From Onchocerca volvulus (lineage: Eukaryota; Nematoda; Chromadorea; Rhabditida; Onchocercidae): a stretch of 64,000 nucleotides of DNA. The stretch spans positions 21,104,603-21,168,602 of the forward strand of contig HG738137.1 in assembly GCA_000499405.2 (NCBI GenBank). The letters run 5' to 3'. Below the pieces are notes generated by a model. That model had not been told where the DNA came from and did no database searches. It saw nothing but the letters and a program-made list of their open reading frames with translations. The position numbers were made by a program, and so were the translations under genes. Positions 52,175-62,080 of this stretch are shown here, piece after piece (positions within the stretch are counted from its first letter, which is position 1; each line of letters starts with the position of its first letter).

Positions 52175-53085
52175 CTAATCCTTGAGACAATCATAAAACT
52201 TTGGAAATGCCACCATATCGGACATTGTTAGAAGCTTCTTATTTGGACATCCCGAAACGGGACAATGACATAACAGACGTCGTTTCTTGCATTCGCGAAT
52301 ATTAGCTAACACCGCTTCTCGATCATAAACATGCTTACAGATCTGAAACAAATCAAAGAGCTAAAGTTATTACTATACAGTATTGCCATTCAATAATTTT
52401 AGAATTCATAGCTGCAGCACTGATTGGCGAGAAATCAGAAATATTGCATTTAACAGAAATAGTTGTAATATTGTGCTATGGCATTATTACCAACAGCCAA
52501 GAAATCTCAGGAAATTATGAATATACCATATTCTGTACTGGATCTTTGATGTCCTGCTTAGTATAGGGATCTTTTCTGGAATAATAAATCCTTTCCACCT
52601 CAACAGTGCTACTTGCATCCGTTCTCTCGACATTTCGCAGCGCCTCTATTCTATCCGCCGCTTCTCCTTGTTTATTCGGCTGCTCCCAGCCGATTTCTTC
52701 TATCCTATACAAATAAATTAATGAAATTTTAAATCTAATTATTTTGAATTTCCTTTAAGACATTCCAGGAAATGTTGAAGAAGGATTTCTTAGTGTCCTT
52801 CAGAATATTTTGTAAGTAATTCGAAAATAACCGTTTCCTGAAGCTACATCGCGATATATCTGCGTCTGCACTGCTTCCCTGTCCTTGACCTTGCATCTCC
52901 TTTAACGCCTCTGTCTCGATAAATGCTTCCCGATCCAGTTGCTCGATATAATCGAGCAAATTACGCATCCGTTCATCCCAACTATTACACTCAGTATTGC
53001 GTTTGATCGATTCCACTATAGTCAGCATCTGATCCAGACTTTCTCGCCATCGTGTCATCTCCAGCAAGATTCCTTTGTAGTTCAT
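52175..53085 (-). CDS. NSE2/MMS21-like SUMO E3 ligase of the SMC5/6 complex
   Basis: Exons 52832-53085, 52527-52704 and 52175-52342 join in phase to 199 residues from the ATG at 53085. The C-terminal SP-RING is clear: DPYTKQDIKDPVQN then ICKHVYDREAV and LLCPVSGCP, keeping the single zinc site (C-x-H ... C-x4-C). The usual CPI start of the motif is DPY here; that cysteine is not a zinc ligand in SP-RINGs, so activity may survive. Nse2 docks on SMC5 through its N-terminal helices and sumoylates repair factors in the nucleus (family knowledge). Family members are usually about 245-270 residues, so this model is short. The missing N terminus seems to lie just upstream in another frame. Confidence 0.85.
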
Positions 53086-53176
53086 TTCTTTCCTCAATAA
53101 TCCTAATCACCAGTAACTCCCGGGAACCCTTCTCCAAACACTCTACCGTTTTGCTCCACCCGTGCAAGGATTCCAT
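53086..53176 (-). other. Probable N-terminal extension of NSE2 in a shifted frame
   Basis: From an ATG at 53176 the minus strand reads MESLHGWSKTVECLEK... with helical character, in a frame one base off the NSE2 frame. No plausible intron (donor, acceptor and phase) bridges the two within this short, less AT-rich stretch. Adding it would bring the protein to about 230 residues. Either a one-base assembly error or a real frameshift would explain it; alternatively it is a 5' leader. Confidence 0.45.
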
Positions 53177-53551
53177 TTCAAAGGCCGTGTTAAAAGCATG
53201 TACAAGTTTTTGAAAGGCATACAGATGGATTGAGTTGAAATTAAGGGTCAATTTAGATTTGGAGTTTAAAAGCTTTACTTCTTATCTCTCTTGTGATCTA
53301 TTTTAATTTGAATTTTTAGAGTATTTTGGTCATATTCCATAAAGCATTGGGTACGATGTGATGATAGATATGGCTTCCATGTGCTTTCTTTATGCTTTGT
53401 TGTGTTCTTTTCCGTGTGTTTTCTTATGCTTTCTATACTAGCATATGGTTCATTTGATTAATTTCAGAATTTCTCATCGGTTTTGAATTATTCCGAAAAA
53501 TTCTTCACTGTGGCTCAGTCAGTGAAGCGTGCCAAACTCAGCCATTCTGCC
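53177..53551. promoter_or_regulatory. Divergent promoter region between NSE2 and the DCN1-like gene
   Basis: The two start codons face away from each other with roughly 375-470 bases between them, so promoter elements must lie here for both. No TATA-like or other specific motif was convincing. Confidence 0.5.
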
Positions 53552-56500
53552 ATGAACAAACTGAAAACTGCCCAACGTGACAAGGTTGGTTATTCGATAA
53601 AATAAAATAAGCGAAATTGATCTCCGTGATTTTACCTACTTTCATACTTTCATCATCGATTGTTGATTTAGGAAATTTGGTAAACATCAATTGTTGATTT
53701 AGGAAATATGAAAAATAATTTTTCAGATTTTACGGTCTCTATTACATTATACGGCAAATTAATTTAAAAAGGCATTTTTTTTTCATTTTATTGATCCTTG
53801 TAGTGGGTATGAATTTTTATGATCGAAAACGATACAAGATGTTCACAGTTTATAATGAACAAAAGAATGGATCACTGATCTAAATAATCAGCCGTGGATT
53901 ATGTTATTAATTCAAGTATTAAGTATCGGAGATGATATTTGTTTGTTGTAAATATAAGACGGTCATAATTATCGGCTGAAGTGCTAAACGTATTTTTAAG
54001 ATAAAATGATTGATTTTGCATTCCCACTGGACATTGTAGGAATGGACAACAACTAGGTGATCTCGAAGTTCCAAACAAGCGGAGACGAATCGCTTATTTT
54101 TGGTCATTTAAGGCAAGATATTTTAGAGGTCAATGTACAACCTTGCCTAGCGTTCATTAACACCACTTCTGGCGGTGCATTGTTGAGTGGTCAATTTCTC
54201 CTGGTTCGCTGGAATTTGTATAAAGCCGTTGTATACAAGGATGTGGTTCAGTAGATAATTAGGAGTTCTGCAGTGTGTTCGTCAACTGCCTGAGAACAAA
54301 ATAGATTAAAAGCGAAATTGTTTGAAATAATATCTGTGGAAGAACTGCTTCTGGGCTTTGATTTAGAGAATTGATTTGGGAATCAATTTCTCAGCTTTGA
54401 CTTTAGAACTGGTTTGAGGAATCGTTTCTCAATTTCAGTTCTAATGATCATTAGCATTAATGTTTACGATAATGGGTCACATGGTAATAATATTTCAGCA
54501 TGTATCTTATGCAACATAAGAAAAACATAAGAATTTTCATGTTTCAGGTGCGAAATTTTATGCAGTGGACACAAAGCAATGAAAAAACCGCAATTCACTG
54601 TCTAAGCAGTCAGAACTGGAATCTGGAATTGGCTTGTGATGCTTATTACCAAAATCCACAATTATATATGTGTATGGCAGATGTGGTTGACCAAAGAAAT
54701 CTTCATGCTTTTTTCCTCAAATATGCAAATAGTACATTTTTCAACTCATTTATGCTTACGAAACTGCAGACTTTTTGAGTATATTTAATCTTTGATCCTT
54801 TCATAAAAAAAGACATTTTATATCATGCGAGTTTCCGTCGTACCCTGTGACGATCAGTTTAATTTTAAAAACGTTTAGAGATTGAGATTGTGCAGCGAGA
54901 ATAGTTCAAAAATTGTTTATTCGTTTAATTTTAAAAACGTTTAGAGATTGAGATTGTGTAGCGAGAATAGTTCAAAAATTGTTTATTCTTATTTCTTAAA
55001 TAAATTGGTCAGTTTGTAGATAGACAGGATAATGATCCATCATGTATCGGGCCACATGGAATGTTGCGCTTCCTGACAGATCTTGGTTTAAATCCAACTG
55101 ATCGAAATGTATTGATATTAGCGTGGAAACTTAAAGCAAAAACACAGTGCGAGTTTACTTGGGAGGAATTTAGTACCGGTCTCAACGAGATGAAGTATTT
55201 ACATTGATTGCAAAACTTTTGTAGCTCTTTCTTAATGTTATAGATTTAATATGTAATCATTTGCAATATTCTTGTAATAGAGAAAATGAATGGTTTCTAA
55301 TCATGGATTCATTATTTGCTTTTGATATCATTCTGTTAGTGACAGACAAGAATAAGGAGTTAATGCTTGTTTTCTCAACTTGCACTGAACGTTATTTGAC
55401 GTCTATAGTAACTTATGTGAACTCATTCACGAGCAATGATTTTCTGATAGGCTTACATGAAAATGATTTAGTTGCTTGCTGAAGATATGAATAAAAGGAA
55501 TTGTTAGCAGGCAGTATTCTTCATATAATTTAATGAACTCTGCTTAAGCCAGGAATATCCAGATAAACTAAGTTAGATCTGTGCATCTGAATGTTATCAA
55601 AAAAAAAATTTCTTTTTTATGCTTTTCTGTATAGGGTAAATGATGTATTTCAGAGTAGATTCTTTGGAGAAATTAAAAGCCAAAATACCAACGTTAAATG
55701 AGGAACTGAGAAATCCTATCAATTTCCGAGATTTTTATCAGTTTACTTTCAGTTATGCCCGTGCATCTCCACAGAGGACATTGGGTGAGCTATAGTTATA
55801 TATTAATGGATTACTTTTACTTGATTTAATTTAACTTTAGCAAAGTTTTGTTGTGATATTGTATAAGAAGGAAGTGTTAAATTTCATTCTAAATCAAAGT
55901 TAGATTTCTATATTTATCTTTACATTACGTCAGTTCTGCTAACAATTTTAATTATTTATCTATTGATTTGTATGGATATTGTTAATAGTAAGACAAAATA
56001 ATACTATGTTAGATGTAGGCTGTCATTTCATTAGTCTAAATTATAGGCATTGAAATTTTTTTAAGCTACTGATTTTTCCCTCATTGTAGAAGTAGAAACA
56101 GCAATTGCTTATTGGGAAATTGTCTTCGGCGGTAATTTCGGCTATCTTCCTTTATGGACTAGTTTTCTTCGGGAAAAGGTTTGCATCTCAAGTATTATTA
56201 TTTTAAAATTTTTATGCAGTAATATACCAAAATTATATTGACATATCATAATAATAGATCAAATGAAGCGCTAAAAATAAAAACTGGCGGCAATCGTCAG
56301 TTGAACTTGAAGTTATGATGAAAAGAATTTTAATGTATTTCTCTTGAAAGATAATTTGGCTCTTATTTTTCGGATGTCGAAATATGCAGATCATTAAACT
56401 CATTTTTTTGCAGGAAGTGAAAAGTATACCACGTGATACATGGAACTTACTACTCGATTTTTCTCTGACAGTTGCACCTGATTTCAACAGTTACGATGCC

Positions 56501-56566
56501 GAAGGAGCATGGCCTGTTTTGATTGATGAATTTGTAGAATATGCAAGAAGTAAAATACAGTCATAG
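53552..56566 (+). CDS. dcn-1: DCN1-like cullin neddylation co-E3 (DCUN1D1/2 type)
   Basis: A 254-residue orthologue of human DCUN1D1/2 and C. elegans DCN-1, which brings UBC12-NEDD8 to cullins (family knowledge). Exons: 53552-53584, 54548-54731, 55020-55194, 55654-55784, 56090-56178, 56414-56566; the phases agree and the sum is 255 codons. The start [19 protein letters not shown] matches the family, followed by a UBA-like domain to about residue 55 ([20 protein letters not shown]). The PONY domain follows (about 70-250): [58 protein letters not shown], and the very conserved DTWNLLLDF and [16 protein letters not shown]. Exon 3 uses an acceptor at TTTGTAG; the nearer-looking TTGGTCAG would bring in a stop. 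Confidence 0.96.
53585..54547 (+). other. First intron of the DCN1-like gene
   Basis: About 960 bases. It has a 33-base imperfect tandem repeat (about 53655-53707, ATC(G/A)ATTGTTGATTTAGGAAAT twice) and a 65-codon open frame at 54057-54254 of less AT-rich composition. That frame begins near a TAG acceptor-like site but has no recognised family. Confidence 0.5.
54857..54988. repeat. Two-copy 66-base tandem duplication
   Basis: 54857-54922 and 54923-54988 are identical except for one C/T change. The second copy ends 31 bases before exon 3 of the DCN1-like gene, in intron 2. The near identity implies a recent duplication or an assembly duplication. Confidence 0.95.
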
Positions 56567-58373
56567 AAAATAGAAAAGTTCCGTTTTCCTTTAATTCTCT
56601 CTTATGACTTCTGGAATAATTTTTTTCCATTAAGTCGTTAATTTATGGTGAAGTGTCGAGAAACCTGACTTCTTTCATTATAGAAGTTCTTGTGAAAGTA
56701 ATCGCAACAGCTGTTGTTTTGTTAATTGCTGTATATACTTTGAAGATTTGAGAAGCAGTGCTCTTTTACATATTTTATTCACATGATATCATTTTTTCTT
56801 TCTTTTTTTGAGATACTGGCAATTTATGAATCGACGTTTTTTTTTGATGGATGAACTATGATTACTGAAACAGTTTCGTATTCCGGAATTGTTTGCCGAA
56901 TCATTATGAATATACAATAATTACTAAAGCTTTGCAAAGTCATCATAGAAATAGGCTTTCAATGAAAATAATTTTCGAATACTTTATCTATTTTTTACTA
57001 CAATTTGTTTCCCTGCATCTGTATTGGTCTAATACCTTTTGATTGTTGTGCTTCATAACAACATTTTCAATAAGCTTTGATGACTCATTATCAGGGAACT
57101 GATATTGGTATTCGAACCAGTTGTAATCGAAGATCGCAATCTTATGTGGTGATTAAGTGACCAGTGGACTGTGATATTTAGTGTTTTTTCTTACCGGTGA
57201 ATGGAAGGATATATTGATTAGGTCTTGATACAGAATTAATTAAAAAATATCAAGGAAAAAGCTAAATTTTCAGAGATCTGTTTTTAGATTGTGATATTTT
57301 ATCCAATATTGGATTTTTATTTTTTATGAGTAAAGTGATTTCAATATTGGGTTGGCTTTGATCTCATGTGTAATTTAACTGAGTGAGAAAAAGAAACCTG
57401 AAATTAAACCAATCAGTTAAACTTCTGCCAAGTCAAAAAAAAGTTTTATTAAGTCAGTAATTGAGTACCAGAAACTGAATTTCTGGCAACACATTGGTGA
57501 ATGGACAATCAAGATAAATCCCTAAACTGTCTTTAAATAGAACTTTGTGGGAATGTAGGTGTGAGAACTTTTTCGTGTTTCAGAAAGAAGATTTCATGTT
57601 TTAGAATATGTTGTGCAAAAAATTGAGGATGTATAATCAATAAGACGTTGTTATTGAAATATGGCAGACTAAATTAAAATTTCCGGTTTTCGCAACTTCC
57701 AGAATTGAAAAGGAATTTTTTTGATGTGAAAATTCCCCTGATTCAATTTAAACACACCAGAATTGTCCTACTTTTTCTTTATTGATCCTCAGTGATTCCA
57801 TAGCTAATTTGTAAACTTTCTGATAGTCAAGAACACTGGAAATTTCTTTTGAAAATTTTAAAAACTTCAATACTGCGAAAAATGCCGAAGAAAAGTTTTC
57901 CATTTCATCCATCTGACCACATAGATTTTTTGGATTTTAATCCAGTTATCATTCTTTTTGAAGGGTGTAGATGGATTTTTTAATTTGTGTCACCCAAGAA
58001 TTCTATTGAAATTTCGAAAATATTCCGAACAAAGCTTTTAAAATTCTGTTTTATGATATTCCTATTCATTCTTTTAATTCTCATCGAAATCTTACTGCTA
58101 AGACAGTTCCAATTTTCTAATAACGAAAGTTGGAATTTTTAAATTCCAGATTGTCGAAATTGAAATAGTTAGCTTTACTTTAGCTGTTTGTTATTCTAAT
58201 AAGAAAATTGCAGTCGAGAGAACAAACACCAGTAATATTTCGAGAAATCGGAAGTCTCTTGCTAGCTGTAAGAGGTTGCTCTGCTCCACTGCCCTAAATT
58301 ATAAATTAAATATGTCCACCTTTTTCATCGATTACACGCTTTTTTGAGTGTCCTTTCACTAATTCAGCAAGCT
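56567..58373. other. Intergenic region between DCN1-like and EFHC-like genes
   Basis: Same-strand spacer of about 1.8 kb. It should hold the DCN1 3' untranslated region and the next promoter. No exon or RNA gene was supported; a GGTTCGAA-like stretch on the minus strand near 57110 was examined as a tRNA and rejected. Confidence 0.5.
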
Positions 58374-61300
58374 ATGTCTGTGAATGAATTTATTGGTTGG
58401 TGTGGTATCGATGCTTTGAATGCTGAGAAAAAGGTAACTGTTACGCTGTTTTTTGTTGATAGCTCAGAAATCCGATTCGCATGTAAATTTCAAATTTGCA
58501 TTAGAAATGAAGGGAGAGAATTCAAACTGATACTGGGCAATTCCGATAAAAGCCTTCATCACAATAATTTTGCCTTATCATTGTTGAAAACGTTATTTAG
58601 AGCGTTTAGAGGCAGGGAGATTAAAATAACTTTTCAACATGTCATCAATTCTTTCGTCCAACTTAGGTTGGGAGCACTTCTCGATATGAGTACTATTTTT
58701 ATCTCGAACTGAATACATTAATTATACAATTCGTTACTTTAGTACAAAAAGCCATCTCAATTACTGCCATCTCCATTTGCAATGAATACAAAAATGAGCA
58801 ATCGAGATGATGAGAAAAAGTTAACGGAACAACATTTCACAAGTGATGAATCTGCTCCCAAGTAAATTTCCAAATTTTTCCTTTTGTCCGTTTGGATGAA
58901 ATTTTCAACTTTAATTATTGATAATTTAATAACTTGAATAGAAATTAATCTGCAAGTTTGTTTATCATAATTTCCACAGAATATAATATTCCCGGAGGAT
59001 TTTGTGTGAAGTAATTTGATTCCCGAATATTTCGGAATAACAAATCCAGACTTTTTTTTAATGCCTTTTTTTCCTTGTCTTTTATTCAAAAAGTTTTATT
59101 AGTTGTTTAGCTGATGTCTGTTTTTCAAAATAGAAATTCATTACATCACTTACAACCATTTATTGACTACTAACTTATTTTGATTATATTAGGTATGGCC
59201 CACTATTCATAGACTGTCTACAGATGGAGAATGACAAGCCGGATATTTTGTCATTCGAATGTTATTCGTTTCAACCGGATCCGGAAACGCATTTCCATCG
59301 TCAGTTGCATTACATACAACCAATGAAACTACTTTATCATCTCAGTGATAACACAGTATCTCTCATTGAACCACATGTTCCAAATAATACTATCTTGCTG
59401 GTAATAATTCTAAGTAGAAATTTAGGTTAATACTCTGTTTCATTAAAGCCGTGAAAATATGCAACAAGCGATCAATTTGCGACTTTCATTCATATTTATC
59501 TCATTTTATTGTCCAAACACTCCTTAACTATTGTTTGTCCATCTGTATTCTTGTTTTTGATTAATTAAATAACTCGAAATGATTTTCAAGAGATGACCTT
59601 CGAATCGAACTATTCACCATCTTTTTATGCATATTTCATCTTTGTCGCCAAATGATGACTATCATATACATTCTGATCTGTTTTTCTTTTTTTGAATTAG
59701 TACATATTAGTTTCTCCACAATGATTTCTAATCAAAGAATCGAATTACATTGACTATATATCATTTCAGAATCGCACTTTTACTCATCAAAGAGTACCGA
59801 AATTAAATCGAAATTATGATCAAAACTATTTGCATTGGTCAGATTTAAATGTTGGAAAAGATATTCATCTGTTCTCGGGAACATACAGAATTACTGCTTG
59901 TGATCATCAAACCAGGGTTCATTAATCATCATCCATGAAGAATTAAATCGATATCAAATCAAATTATCGCGGCAAGAATCTAACTAATATGCATTTAAAT
60001 CGATTTCTTGTTTTTTTTTTTTTTTTAGGATTTCCTGACAAGAAAAGGAATTGAGGTCAATGAAGAAGAGGAAGTTCCGATGGATCCATGGATTCAAAAC
60101 CAAGAGAAGCAGCAGTCTTCGAATAAAAACAAAGAAAGCGAAGAGGAAAAGTTTGAATGGAAACATGAGGTGATGTAATTCACTGTAATTATCAGACTTT
60201 CATGGATATTGGGAAAGATTTTGCAAGTAGTTCTGAAGTATATTTTGTTCACTTGCCTATTTGGTACTGACACATGAACTTTATCGACTAACATAAGAAT
60301 TATTGATTCAGGCCATTTTTAGATCTTCAGATATAAAATTTTTTAAATTCATCTTAATACGAATTCGCAATAATTCAGAAGGTGGATTATTCGGATGCGC
60401 CAGCGAAGTTGCACTTGTTAGCTTGTTGGCTAGACAATACTTTTGTTCGGACATTCCACATGATAGTTCATACAATCGACGATACCGTTGCGCTAGTGGA
60501 GAATACTTGTGGATTCAGAGGACAGCTTTTTCTCAAAAGAAATAAACTTCCATTTATCAAAAAAAGTGGTGAACTTCAATAGGAATAAGCAATTTCTCAA
60601 AAAATTTCTCGAATTTCCTTACTCTTCGTAAATTATTTTGTTATTTCCAGACGCTCGACAATTCTACCGTAGTAGTGAAATGCGTCCCGGCTTATGGGTA
60701 GAAGTTTACACCAGGCCAATGTTTATTTTCAGTTGTGAAGGTTCAGAAACACGCAACTTCTTGAAACGTTTTGGACCCATTGATTTTGAAAATTACGAAA
60801 ACGTGAGTTCGTTCAAGTCAACGAGAAAATCCATAAATATTGCTTGATGTAAGATGAGCTTTAAAATGAGTTTTCGTTGCAATAGATGAACTGAAAATTG
60901 GGCTTTTGATTAGAAGCGAATTAAACTGAGCTAAACTTCAGGCTCTTTTAAATGGACCACCGCCAGAAGTAATTGAGAACATGCCATCAGAGATGAAATT
61001 CATCGCTCTAATGGTAATTCTTAATTTCAATAGTACTGTTATTCAAGAAACAGCTTTTGAAATTCTGAAACTTTAATTTAAAGTTTCATTCAATCCCTAC
61101 ACTCATCTTTTTAAACGAATAACTTCTCATGCAGTGTGTAATAGATTTGAGATCTCAGCTCACTCAAAATAAGAAATGTTTTTTGAACATCAAAATGAGA
61201 TTTCAAAATTTCTTGGATTTTTGAACAATTTAAAAAAGATTTTTCAGGAAGAAGGAAAAGGATTATTCGAAGATATAAAATTTTTGATAACATTTCATGT

Positions 61301-61575
61301 CAGTAAAGAGAAGCTGGACATTACTGAAGCTGTAAAGGATCAAAAATGGTGTGGTGGACGAACCTTCCTCAGTGGCATCAACTGCAGCAGATATGAGTTG
61401 GTTTTGAAATTTTTTGTGCGGAATTCGAGATCAAGTTTGATGAATCAATTAAATATAAAAAAAAATTCGTATATTTTGAATCTTGTCAACACTTGATTAT
61501 TTTTCTTTTTCACCCTTGCACCATGTTTCACTTTTATCAATTAATTAGTTTCAGTAATATGTATTTTGATTATGT

Positions 61576-61615
<40 letters not shown>

Positions 61616-61801
61616 ACATTATTGGAATATGAGATTATTTAAAAAAGATCTAAAAACCTGTTTAAGATTCATACTGGAAACATTTGCAGCATGGATAAAT
61701 ATAAAATTGGTTCGACCCTGAGAATTTATCGGTGGAATTTCCGTTTGATGGAAGCTGACGATATAACACGACAATATTTACTCTCAAAAAAAAATCAATA
61801 G
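58374..61801 (+). CDS. EFHC1/EFHC2-like protein with three DM10 domains
   Basis: A 449-residue protein of the EFHC (myoclonin-1) family; these bind axonemal doublet microtubules as inner proteins of cilia (family knowledge). Exons: 58374-58433, 58743-58861, 59193-59400, 59770-59916, 60029-60169, 60379-60568, 60651-60802, 60942-61013, 61248-61396, 61690-61801; the sum is 450 codons with consistent phases. DM10-1 (about 70-185): ILSFECYSFQPDPETHFHRQ, NTVSLIEPHVPNN, HWSDLNVGKDIHLFSGTYRI. DM10-2 (about 232-335): LHLLACWLDN, DDTVALVE, LFLKRNKLP, GLWVEVYTRPMFIFSC. DM10-3 (about 350-445): MKFIALM, GGRTFLSG, YKIGSTLRIYRWNFRLMEADD. An acidic Q/K/E linker separates the first two. The human proteins (640 and about 750 residues) carry C-terminal EF-hand regions that are absent here. 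The 61396 donor (GA|GTTGGT) is the least certain junction. Confidence 0.88.
61579..61610. repeat. (GA)16 microsatellite
   Basis: Thirty-two bases of perfect GA repeat within the last intron of the EFHC-like gene. Confidence 0.97.
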
Positions 61802-62080
61802 TTCTAAAAAAAAAAATTTATGAAATTAAAATTTGTTTGGCAAAAATATGTTTAAGACGAAATTGTTTAAATCATTACTTATTTTCCAAACTAAGAATTT
61901 TTATGACTTGATTGTTAGATTCAAAATGCTGATTAATCTTCTAAGCTAAAATTAGTTTCTCAAAAGAAAATTATTTCTTTTCTTCTTCTCTTCTCTTCAC
62001 AAAAAAAAAATGTTCTCCCATTATTTAATCGAATGTAATCACAGGAAAGCAATATTGTTGACACTTTTTGGAATTGCATT

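Noticed and set aside
57090..57180. GGTTCGAATACC on the minus strand as a tRNA B box
   Set aside because: No A box at the right distance and no pairing acceptor stem.
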